Positions 27,558 to 34,633 of a stretch of 44,496 nucleotides of DNA are shown one piece after another. The stretch lies in contig JAUWBH010000026.1 in assembly GCA_030605085.1 (NCBI GenBank), positions 1 to 44,496 on the forward strand, in the 5' to 3' direction. Origin of the DNA: Promethearchaeota archaeon (lineage in GTDB: Archaea; Asgardarchaeota; Lokiarchaeia; Sigynarchaeales; SOKP01). The translations under genes and the position numbers were made by a program. The notes under the pieces are model-generated. The model saw nothing but the letters and a program-made list of their open reading frames with translations. It searched no databases and was not told the DNA's origin. Numbering within the stretch: the first letter of the stretch is position 1; every line of letters begins with the position of its first letter.

Positions 27558-27618
27558 TTCGATACATTTAAATATGTGTTCGATTTTAGATATATTATGA
27601 TCGAACAAAGAAATCGAA
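27558..27618. promoter_or_regulatory. Operator-like array upstream of the PadR gene
   Basis: Two TTCGAT motifs (27558-27563, 27579-27584) face two ATCGAA motifs (27600-27605, 27613-27618), an overall palindromic array. The first three are 21 bp apart, two helical turns. Between the first pair lies ACATTTAAATATGT, a near-palindrome that doubles as a TATA-like element and carries the ACAT/ATGT halves known from PadR operators. This suggests autoregulation by the downstream PadR protein. Confidence 0.5.
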
Positions 27619-27639
27619 TAATAGATCGGTGTTTATAAA

Positions 27640-28293
27640 ATGTTCTTTGGAAAAAAATTTAGTGGCTATCATAAGAAGTCATTATCTGGATTAGAAATCT
27701 TAGTATTATCAATTATTACAAATAGAAACGGAATTACTGGCTACGAATTAATTCAAGATATTAATGAGAAATTTAAAGATTTATGGCAAGCCTCTGCTGG
27801 TACAATATATCCATTATTAAAGCGACTTTCAAACAAGTTATTAGTGGAAATGAAAGAAGTAATTGATGAGAATAATCGCCAAAAAAAGGTTTATAGGATA
27901 ACAGAAACGGGTATGGAAGAATTAAAAAAAGCGTTGGAGGATAATCTCGAGCCAAGTATTACAACTCTTGGTGACTACATAAAAACGATTATTAAAGCGT
28001 CAATGCCGAGCGAAGTGATGATGGAGAAAATAATGGGTTGTTTTCCATTTCCAGATTTCCCTTTTGACTATGAGGTTGATGATACAGATTATTCTTTAAG
28101 AAATATTAAAAATTTAGAGAATATCATAAGGCATTTAAAGCGAGGGAAACATAGATTAGAGACGAGATTAAATGGACTAGAGAAAAAAATTAAGGGATAC
28201 ACAAAGATTCTTGAAATGATTAAAACGGAACGAAATAAAAACACTAAAATCATCGAAATTGTAGATGATGACGAAGAATTTGAAAATTTTTAG
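27640..28293 (+). CDS. PadR-family transcriptional regulator
   Basis: 217 residues. The N-terminal winged helix (about 13-95) has the PadR signature: LEILVLSIITNRNGITGYELIQDINEKF, SAGTIYPLLKRLSNKLLV and KKVYRITETGMEELKKAL. A linker of about 60 residues and a C-terminal coiled coil (about 160-205: NLENIIRHLKRG...GLEKKIKGYTKILEMI) would mediate dimerisation. The next gene, Hsp20, is 81 bp downstream and the operator-like array lies upstream, so it probably controls itself and hsp20, as PadR-type regulators beside heat-shock genes are thought to do. Confidence 0.9.
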   Translation: MFFGKKFSGYHKKSLSGLEILVLSIITNRNGITGYELIQDINEKFKDLWQASAGTIYPLLKRLSNKLLVEMKEVIDENNRQKKVYRITETGMEELKKALEDNLEPSITTLGDYIKTIIKASMPSEVMMEKIMGCFPFPDFPFDYEVDDTDYSLRNIKNLENIIRHLKRGKHRLETRLNGLEKKIKGYTKILEMIKTERNKNTKIIEIVDDDEEFENF

Positions 28294-28374
28294 AAATATA
28301 ATCAAATAATGAATTATTCAAGTAAAAAAATTAAAAAACAAAAATATAAATTTAAAAAAAGGAGGTAAAAAAAA

Positions 28375-28845
28375 ATGTGTCATGTAAAAGGAGCTAGACA
28401 TCAACATTGGTGTGGGCCTTTTCCCTTTGGTCAAGGTTTTCCCCATTTTATGAGGAAAATTGCTAGACATGTAGATGAGTGTATGGGCAAGTTTGGTTCA
28501 TTTGTTCCATACAATATAAAAGATCGTGAAGACGGCTATTTAATTACGGTTCCATTACCAGGTCGTGCAAAAGAGGATGTAACTGTCTCTTTAATAGGTA
28601 ATTGTCTAAATATTAAAGCATCAAAGCCTAAGACGGAAGGAGAATCCAAGGATGAATCGGGACAACTAAAACATCCGTTTTTGAGATTCTTTTTCACTTT
28701 CATTGATGTAGATATGGACATTCCCTTACCTGCGAATGCAGACCTGGATTCTATAAAATCAGTAATGGCAAATGGACTTTTAAAAGTGAAAGTAGGGAAA
28801 AAGCCTTCAAAGAAAATAGATATTAATGATGCAGGAAACAATTAA
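28375..28845 (+). CDS. Hsp20/alpha-crystallin small heat-shock protein
   Basis: 156 residues with an alpha-crystallin domain (about 42-150): YNIKDREDGYLITVPLPGRAKEDVTVSLIGNCLNIKA and the signature ANGLLKVKVGKK. The start ATG follows a strong GGAGGT (28361-28366). The N-terminal extension is odd: MCHVKGARHQHWCGPF holds Cys2, His3, His9, His11 and Cys13, which could bind a metal or act as a redox switch. The IxI C-terminal motif is represented by KKIDI. An ATP-independent holdase, cytoplasmic. It follows the PadR gene and is followed by a structured RNA candidate. Confidence 0.93.
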   Translation: MCHVKGARHQHWCGPFPFGQGFPHFMRKIARHVDECMGKFGSFVPYNIKDREDGYLITVPLPGRAKEDVTVSLIGNCLNIKASKPKTEGESKDESGQLKHPFLRFFFTFIDVDMDIPLPANADLDSIKSVMANGLLKVKVGKKPSKKIDINDAGNN

Positions 28846-28857
28846 ATAAAATTTTAA

Positions 28858-28949
28858 AATATTGGGGGCACACGCTTTGAAATATGAAATCAATGTTTTA
28901 AATTGGGAGTAAACTGAAAAAGTTCAATTCCAAAGCGCAACCCAATATT
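28858..28949 (+). ncRNA. Structured RNA candidate downstream of hsp20
   Basis: A 92-nt element closed by a perfect 9-bp stem AATATTGGG/CCCAATATT (28858-28866 with 28941-28949). After an internal loop comes a 7-bp stem CGCTTTG/CAAAGCG (28873-28879 with 28931-28937). Inside is a third stem AATTG/CAATT (28901-28905, 28925-28929) topped by AACT/AGTT around GAAAA (28916-28920) with a 6-nt bulge. A T-rich run follows at about 28950-28975. It could be an independent sRNA with terminator or a folded 3' UTR of hsp20. No box C/D or H/ACA fit and no family recognised; the strand is inferred from the T-run. Confidence 0.55.
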
Positions 28950-29128
28950 ATTATTTTTTTTTCTTTTTTATATTTTATTTTTGAAAGTAATAATTTCGAA
29001 TTTAATTTTCTTTTTTTTTGTGTGTGTGTGAGATAGAGAATGTTATCGGTATAATATATTGATATTTATCCCAATTTTCTCATTTTAATCTTAATATACA
29101 ACTTCAAAAAACTAAAAAGGTGATAATA

Positions 29129-29290
29129 ATTAAATTAATAACTTGTCATTTGCCTGAGGCATATTTGGCAGGCATCGAAGAGTTAGTTGGGATGAATGTA
29201 TATCCAAATCGTTCTGAGGTAATTCGAGTCGCAGTACGCGACTTACTTAAAAGTGAGCTCACTACTATTGTTCGAAGACCACAAGAATGA
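29129..29290 (+). CDS. Ribbon-helix-helix (CopG-like) regulator
   Basis: About 53 residues: (M)KLITCHLPEAYLAGIEELV...YPNRSEVIRVAVRDLLKSEL, the classic RHH fold with beta-strand LITCHLP and helices AYLAGIEELV and NRSEVIRVAVRDLL, as in the short archaeal RHH DNA-binding proteins that form dimers. No ATG is in frame. A GTG at 29120 overlaps the Shine-Dalgarno GGTGAT (29119-29124), so ATT at 29129, 4 nt after it, is the more natural start and gives the usual family N-terminus; GTG 29120 is the alternative. Target genes unknown. Confidence 0.75.
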   Translation: MKLITCHLPEAYLAGIEELVGMNVYPNRSEVIRVAVRDLLKSELTTIVRRPQE

Positions 29291-29438
29291 ATTAAAATCT
29301 TTATATTTTATTCTAATTTTCTTTTTCTATTTCTATTTAATAAAATACTACATAATTTTCTTACAACGATATTTTCTTTAATAATGCCAGACGATTATTT
29401 AATATTAGCTTAAAATAAAAATCTAAAAGAGGAAAATT

Positions 29439-30248
29439 ATGGATTATAAATATATTATTTACGAAAAAGAGAAACACATTGTAACCATTACGATTAATCG
29501 ACCTGAAGTTCGGAATTGCATAAACAACGAAACTAATCTGGAATTACAAGAAGCCTGGAAGGCGTTCCGCGACGATGACGATGCATTTGTAGCAATATAC
29601 ACGGGAGCGGGTGATATTGCATTTTCTGCAGGATGGGACCTTAAGGATGCTGCCGCCCTTGAGTCGATTGAGAGTTATGATCAATTTCGTGTAGCTTGTC
29701 ATAGTATTGATGGCTTTTGTGGTTATACAAAGAAATTTGATATTTTTAAACCAATAATTTGTGCTGTGAATGGATTTGCGCTCGCCGCTGGTCTTGAAAA
29801 CTGTCTTATCGCAGATATACGCATCGCTTCTGAAGATGCTAAATTTGGTGCGACAGAAAGGAGATGGAACATTGTAGCAGGGGATGGTCTATGTATGCGC
29901 TTGCCTATTGTTATTGGATACGCTAGGGCAATGGAGCTTATCATAACTGGGCGCGTTATAGATGCGCAAGAAGCTTATAGGATTGGTTTAGTAAACGAAA
30001 TAGTTCCGAAAGACAAATTGATGGAAAGAGCGAAAGAATTGGCACGATCAATTTGTAAATTGCCTCAAGGCGCAATTAGGACTGATAAGGAAACTGTCGT
30101 TAGGGGCGTTGGTCGAACAGTTGAAGAAAGAACTTTTATTGAAACAGAGCAGGTTCTTTCAATGTTTCTCCGAGGTGATAAGCACACAGAAGGTGCTAGA
30201 GCTTTTCTCCAAAAGCGTAAGCCGTCATGGAAAGACCATGGAATCTAG
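29439..30248 (+). CDS. Enoyl-CoA hydratase/isomerase (crotonase) family
   Basis: A 269-residue crotonase-fold protein. The oxyanion-hole strands are AFSAGWDLKD (about 61-70) and NGFALAAGLENCLIADIRIAS (about 111-131). Both catalytic glutamates of enoyl-CoA hydratase are in place: Glu120 (AAGLE) and Glu140 (FGATERRWN). The C-terminal helical region has IDAQEAYRIGLVNEIV as usual. Cytoplasmic hydration or isomerisation of an acyl-CoA is expected; the substrate is unknown. The gene is somewhat richer in GC than neighbours, which could mean transfer from bacteria. It stands alone. Confidence 0.9.
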   Translation: MDYKYIIYEKEKHIVTITINRPEVRNCINNETNLELQEAWKAFRDDDDAFVAIYTGAGDIAFSAGWDLKDAAALESIESYDQFRVACHSIDGFCGYTKKFDIFKPIICAVNGFALAAGLENCLIADIRIASEDAKFGATERRWNIVAGDGLCMRLPIVIGYARAMELIITGRVIDAQEAYRIGLVNEIVPKDKLMERAKELARSICKLPQGAIRTDKETVVRGVGRTVEERTFIETEQVLSMFLRGDKHTEGARAFLQKRKPSWKDHGI

Positions 30249-30474
30249 TTGCGACACTTCAGCAGAGCGGAATTAGAACCATAGCTTTACCGAAGGATTC
30301 ATATCCAAGCGTGGTTTTTTAATCTAAAATCTCTTATTTAGTTTTTAACTGCGCTTTTAACAGTTCGATGTCTTTCTCTTCTTATTTCTTGTAGTTATTA
30401 GAACAAAAAAAAAAAAAAAATAATAATTGTGTACTATTTAAAATAATAAAAACCTTCAAAAGTAGAAAATTTGT

Positions 30475-30972
30475 ATGAGAAAAGTAAATTTAGAAGACAA
30501 AATATTTTATTATGAGCGAAATTGGTTTACGCTAGACGGACTCTGGTTTCTAAAAGCTGAAGAAGAAGTTGGGTGGGATACCGCATTAAAAATAGATTTA
30601 GCGGTTTGGAAACATTTGTTAAAAATAGTAATCCGCAGAATTCAAGACTATCTGAAATTAAAAACAAATTCTCTAAAAAGTTTAGTTGAGAGCCTCATTT
30701 TTAGGTGGAGTTGTGAATTATGGAATTACGACATTGTAAAAAATGAAGAAAATGAAGCTCTTATCGAAATTACAAAATGTCCATACAAATCTATGCTGGA
30801 TCGAAATCCAGAGCGCCGCGATAAAATTCCCTCAATCTGCAAAAAAATGTGTAATCCTTTTTATGGGGCGGTTATTGAAGAATTAAATCCTAAAATAAAA
30901 CTCGAAAGAAGCAGATTTATGGGATTAGGAGATAAAAGCTGCGATTTTCATTTTAGACTAAATGAAAGTTGA
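30475..30972 (+). CDS. DUF6125-like protein
   Basis: 165 residues. ERNWFTLDGLWFLKAEEEVGWDTALKIDLAVWKHL at the N-terminus and CPYKSMLDRN...CKKMCNPFYGAVIEELNPKIKLERSRFMGLGDKSCDFHFRL at the C-terminus resemble the DUF6125/L-2-amino-thiazoline-4-carboxylate-hydrolase-like family, in which conserved Cys and CDF(H) residues lie near the C-terminus. The enzymatic role is unproved. Its TGA overlaps the ATG of the VanZ-like gene (TGATG), so the two are co-translated. Confidence 0.65.
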   Translation: MRKVNLEDKIFYYERNWFTLDGLWFLKAEEEVGWDTALKIDLAVWKHLLKIVIRRIQDYLKLKTNSLKSLVESLIFRWSCELWNYDIVKNEENEALIEITKCPYKSMLDRNPERRDKIPSICKKMCNPFYGAVIEELNPKIKLERSRFMGLGDKSCDFHFRLNES

Positions 30973-31409
30973 TGAACCATATGGTTGACAATAAGTGGAA
31001 TATTTACGATTATCTTAGGACACTTCCAGCAATAATTTTTGCGGGAATTATTTTTTATGTTTCTTCTTTAAGTAATCCTTTTCCTTTAGGACCTCCCGGA
31101 CCACTTACCTTTTTAGAAATAAATATGAACAGTATATTACATATTTGTGTTTTTGGGATTTTATCTTTTTTAGTAGCCTATGGATTTGTTAATAAAGTAA
31201 AACACGCTTATTTAATAGCAATTACAATTCTATATTCATTTTTAGACGAAGTACACCAATATTTCGTTCCTAATCGTTATTTTGAGATTTTTGATTTCAT
31301 TTTTAACTCAATTGGGGTGATTTTAGGGTTTTTATCGTACTTATTGATAATAAAATTGAGAATTTATTTAACTAAAGAAGAGCTGAATAAGAATAAAGAT
31401 TTAACTTAA
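30972..31409 (+). CDS. VanZ-like membrane protein
   Basis: About 145 residues with four hydrophobic helices. VanZ-family signatures are FYVSSLSNPFP in the first loop, ILHICVFGILSFLVAYGF, and SFLDEVHQYFVPNRYFEIFDFIFNSIGVILGFL, with the conserved D/E-HQ motif and the late Asp-x-x-x-N. VanZ-like proteins are integral membrane proteins of unclear biochemical role. ATG at 30972 is chosen over the TTG at 30969 because it overlaps the preceding stop. Convergent with the methyltransferase gene, 4 bp between stops. Confidence 0.8.
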   Translation: MNHMVDNKWNIYDYLRTLPAIIFAGIIFYVSSLSNPFPLGPPGPLTFLEINMNSILHICVFGILSFLVAYGFVNKVKHAYLIAITILYSFLDEVHQYFVPNRYFEIFDFIFNSIGVILGFLSYLLIIKLRIYLTKEELNKNKDLT

Positions 31410-31413
31410 TAAG

Positions 31414-33306
31414 TTAATGGTAGATATTTTTGAAATGAGTAATTTGATTTTTTAACCTTGAAATTATAACTTTTCGTTCGGTTTCTGTGATTGAATAAAG
31501 ATTAAATATTTTTTCGTCAATGGTTCTCATTAATTTTATAATATAATCGTTTATCTTTCCTCTACTTTTTTCTAAAAGATTAATAATAAGATCTACTCTT
31601 GAAGCAATATAATTTTTCACTTCCTCATTAGGTTTAACAATAGGGAGGTGTCTTATCATGTATTGATTCAAATTAATAGTAGTGCCCTTTTGATTATTTA
31701 TTCCATAGGTGCAATAAAATTGAATTAAGATTGAATTAAGAACTGCGCATAAATATTTTAATTCGTCTCCATCGTCGTGAAGTAATGAATAAATTGAAGA
31801 TGTAAAACACATATTATTTTCAGTATAAATTGCCTCAGGCACTATATTATTATGTTTAATCAATAATTTCGGATTTTTATAATACTCGTAATTATCCCCT
31901 TTTAATACTTGAGCATTAATCTTTTCAATATTGAACGATTTATTTTTCTTTATGAAATAATATTTGAAATCTTCTTTTGCGTTCAAAAAAACACAGGTGC
32001 CTGTGGTATTATTACTAACTAATTTTCTAACCTCTTTCAAACCCTTATCTTCTTCACCCCGTATCATTTTTGGAAAATTTTTAACATTTAAATAATTCAA
32101 ATCACCAGTTTTTTCGATTTTAGCAATTAGTTTATACAAATAGTACGTAGGTTTAATTCGAATCCTGTTTAAATTGATTGTTTCTGAACCACAATAGGGA
32201 CATTTTTTGTTATAAGTGTAAGTATAGATCTTTTTTACCTTAACGCATAATGGACATTTCAAATTAAAGCATATTCTAAGAGAATCGACTTTTTGATTTT
32301 CGTAAGCAATAATCTTTTTATAAGGATAATCGTAAACTTTCAAATTTTTTTCATTATTACTATTCTTTTTTTCGTAAAGTATGATTTGAACCTCATTGGT
32401 AGCGTTCTTAAAGAGATTAGGGCCAATATCAAAAATTTTAAGTAAATTTGCTGTTGAAAGGAATTTATTTCTAAATCCAACATATCCTTGTCTAAGTAAA
32501 AAACTTTTTGGAACTAAAAAACCGATAATACCTTTACTCCAGTCCAATGCTTTTAGCAAAAAGGCGCAATAAATATCGTTATAAAAAATTCTCTCTTCTT
32601 TTAATTTCTTTTTATCCGTCTTACTTAAAATGTTTCCGTAAGGGGGATTACCAACAACTATATCAAAATTTAACCATTTTAACCAATTTGAATTAAAAAG
32701 ACTATTTTTTGATTTTAAATTCTCTTTTAAAATAGAAATTGCTTGAGAATAATCATTATTACTTTCTTCGTAAAACCAAGCAAGGAGTTTTAATTTACAT
32801 AACTGAATGCCCTTATCGTTAATGTCTGATCCATAAACATTTTTTAATATTTGAGATTTAATTTCTAAATTATTTACGCCGGTATCTAATTTTTTAATAA
32901 TATTGTAAATCAGTCTAACACAAGCTAATAGAAACACTCCAGAACCGCATGTCGGATCGCATACCTTAGTATTTAATAGAATTTCAAAAATCTTTTTTTT
33001 AAAAGAGGTGGTTAGTTTGTAAATATCTTTAATTCTTTTAAGTTTCACAGTGGGAGTAAAATAATCTTCCAATTTATTGTTAAGAAAAAGAGTTAACGCT
33101 TCAGATACGATAAATCTTGAGATTTTCTCGCTTGTATAATATACGCCTTCTTTTTTTTTCCTATAATAAGTCTTTAAAAATAAATCTTCGAATGAATGTA
33201 TTAGAGCAATATTTTCGTTTATTTCTTTAATATCATTTTTTTTTAAAACGTTATCTAAGAAATTAACGATTTCCTCGAAATTATCAAGGTTTTTTGGTTT
33301 TTCCAT
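31414..33306 (-). CDS. Eco57I/TaqI-class N6-adenine DNA methyltransferase with zinc ribbon
   Basis: About 630 residues. SAM-binding motif I VCDPTCGSGVFLLA, motif IV NPPYGN (FDIVVGNPPYG), and N-terminal helical region YYTSEKISRFIV typical of Eco57I-like type IIG/N6-MTases. In the middle a CPLC...CPYC pair separated by about 16 residues forms a zinc ribbon, then a TaqI-C-like target-recognition region with the segment LCAVLNSILIQFYC. No separate nuclease motif (PD-ExK) is apparent and no restriction gene is adjacent, so it may be a solitary methyltransferase or part of a defence system. The start is ATG at 33306; a TTG at 33324 would add 6 residues. Confidence 0.85.
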   Translation of the reverse strand: MEKPKNLDNFEEIVNFLDNVLKKNDIKEINENIALIHSFEDLFLKTYYRKKKEGVYYTSEKISRFIVSEALTLFLNNKLEDYFTPTVKLKRIKDIYKLTTSFKKKIFEILLNTKVCDPTCGSGVFLLACVRLIYNIIKKLDTGVNNLEIKSQILKNVYGSDINDKGIQLCKLKLLAWFYEESNNDYSQAISILKENLKSKNSLFNSNWLKWLNFDIVVGNPPYGNILSKTDKKKLKEERIFYNDIYCAFLLKALDWSKGIIGFLVPKSFLLRQGYVGFRNKFLSTANLLKIFDIGPNLFKNATNEVQIILYEKKNSNNEKNLKVYDYPYKKIIAYENQKVDSLRICFNLKCPLCVKVKKIYTYTYNKKCPYCGSETINLNRIRIKPTYYLYKLIAKIEKTGDLNYLNVKNFPKMIRGEEDKGLKEVRKLVSNNTTGTCVFLNAKEDFKYYFIKKNKSFNIEKINAQVLKGDNYEYYKNPKLLIKHNNIVPEAIYTENNMCFTSSIYSLLHDDGDELKYLCAVLNSILIQFYCTYGINNQKGTTINLNQYMIRHLPIVKPNEEVKNYIASRVDLIINLLEKSRGKINDYIIKLMRTIDEKIFNLYSITETERKVIISRLKNQITHFKNIYH

Positions 33307-33589
33307 TGTTATCAAATTATACAAAATATAAATTTTAGAGAAATTTTACAAATAATTCTTGTATCATCATTAGTTTTATTAAACTTATTAAAAATTGTTA
33401 AAGAATTTTATTAAAATTTGTTTATTTTGTGATTTAGTGTTCCCTTTACAGATTGACATTATGATAAATGAGCAGTCTCCTTTAGTTTAAAATTTACGAG
33501 TATCCTAATAGGATTAATAATGAAAAAAACGAACGGTGAGTAAAAAAAAAAAGTTCTGTAAAAAAATGCATCGGAATAATATTAGTATG
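33307..33589. other. Spacer upstream of the structured RNA
   Basis: No supported gene. A short open stretch entering the RNA region (about 33543-33652) ends EEFPHLWKNPLVSIAGEYG before a TGA; this could be the degraded C-terminus of a transposon protein running into the RNA, but that is a guess. Two A-rich runs lie near 33525-33565. Confidence 0.3.
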
Positions 33590-33780
33590 TTCTGAGGAGT
33601 TCCCTCACTTGTGGAAAAACCCTCTCGTATCGATAGCGGGAGAATATGGCTGAAAGCCCACGCCTAATAGGATGTGGATACCTTTCAGAAGACTAAAGTA
33701 GTCATCAATGGTTTAAACACCTACTCGATAGGGGCTACTGGTTTTAGCCCTCGTGAATAAGGCACTTGGATGCAACCTTC
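33590..33780 (+). ncRNA. Multi-hairpin GC-rich RNA, omega-RNA/IS605-end-like
   Basis: A GC island in an AT-rich spacer with consecutive short hairpins: TGAGG/CCTCA (33593/33603), CTCTCG/CGGGAG (33622/33637), GGC/GCC (33648/33656), CCAC/GTGG with inner CCT/AGG (33658/33674), GACTA/TAGTC (33691/33699), CCTA/TAGG (33720/33729) and GGCT/AGCC (33733/33746). It ends CCCTCG...GGATGCAAC (33768-33776). The AAGCCCACGCC segment recalls right ends of IS605-family tnpB elements, and the end recalls Cas12f repeats (GGAATGCAAC) and thus omega-RNA or tracrRNA. No tnpB or cas gene lies nearby. Not SRP RNA, RNase P RNA or tRNA by motif. Function inferred only. Confidence 0.5.
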
Positions 33781-33955
33781 ATGTAAACAATTTTTATTAA
33801 AGTATTTTAATATTATTTAATGTATTTAATAAAATTGATAACCTGCGTTCTAATTTCTACTAAATTTTAAGAAATATTAATATATATCAATAATTATTTG
33901 TAAGTTAATTTCTCTATATTTTTATAGTTTCATTTACTACATATTAATAGAAAAC

Positions 33956-34450
33956 ATGAAAGAAAAGGATAAAGAAAAAGAAGATTATCACGGAGTCGCC
34001 CCTATTTCTGAAATTGTAAAGAAAATGAAAAAGAAATATGATAAAGATCCGAAAGATTGGAGATTAATAGGTGCTTCGGACGAACACGGTAATTCTGATA
34101 CCTTTATCGAAAAAAAACCGAATACTTATTGGTTAAAATCAAAAATGCTTAGCCCTTATTCTGCTCTATCAATGGGCTCGATTGTAAGAGATTTAAATAA
34201 AGATATTGAAGACGATTATGGTAAAAAATTATCACCTAACGAAATGTTGCGATTGTTCGGAATGGTCGTTCCTATTCAAAAAGATAAGAACGTAATAGCT
34301 GCGGGGATTGAAAAATATTCCCAACAACACGGAGATTTTATAAAGAAAATTATTAGCGAAAGTAATCCTAATTTGGGATACAAATTAGCAAGACGCGTTG
34401 ATGAGGAGTTCAGAAAAAAACATCCTCAGAGAAGTGGATTATATATGTGA
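33956..34450 (+). CDS. Hypothetical charged protein
   Basis: A 164-residue soluble, strongly charged protein (MKEKDKEKEDYHG start). No recognised motif. The body has a predicted helix-rich region (SIVRDLNKDIEDDYGKKLSPNEMLRLF) and a C-terminal helical region rich in Lys and Arg. A start ATG after AAAAC is without a strong Shine-Dalgarno. It lies 175 bp after the structured RNA and before the small-gene fragment and the TFB-like/HNH-like gene, in an accessory part of the window. Confidence 0.6.
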   Translation: MKEKDKEKEDYHGVAPISEIVKKMKKKYDKDPKDWRLIGASDEHGNSDTFIEKKPNTYWLKSKMLSPYSALSMGSIVRDLNKDIEDDYGKKLSPNEMLRLFGMVVPIQKDKNVIAAGIEKYSQQHGDFIKKIISESNPNLGYKLARRVDEEFRKKHPQRSGLYM

Positions 34451-34461
34451 AAGAAAAAAAC

Positions 34462-34593
34462 TTATACCTTATCTTTTAAAGTTTGTAATCCGGCTTTATC
34501 TTTAACAATTGGAAGATTACTGGAATATTTTGAACTATTATTAATTAGCTCTGAGATCAGAGCGTTAATCTTTTCTGGACCGGATATAAAAAT
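34462..34593 (-). pseudogene. C-terminal fragment of the small duplicated gene family (copy D)
   Basis: The minus strand encodes PEKINALISELINNSSKY-SNLPIVKDK-LKDKV and a stop, clearly homologous to the end of the 37043-37468 product (PERINSLISELINNSNKY...LKNKL). The N-terminal part is missing: the open frame upstream on this strand is only antisense to the next gene. Confidence 0.75.
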
Positions 34594-34633
34594 ATTTAAG
34601 GAGATTTTAAGGGAAAATCTATATAAAAGTACA

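Noticed and set aside
30249..30474. Minus-strand coding remnant (about EEKDIELLKAQLKTK before a stop near 30338)
   Set aside because: Reads like the tail of a coiled-coil gene but is only 15 residues and preceded by stops; too short to support.
33590..33780. RNase P RNA or SRP RNA
   Set aside because: No P4 consensus (GGAAAGTCC-type) and no SRP S-domain motif (GGAAGGGAGCAG).
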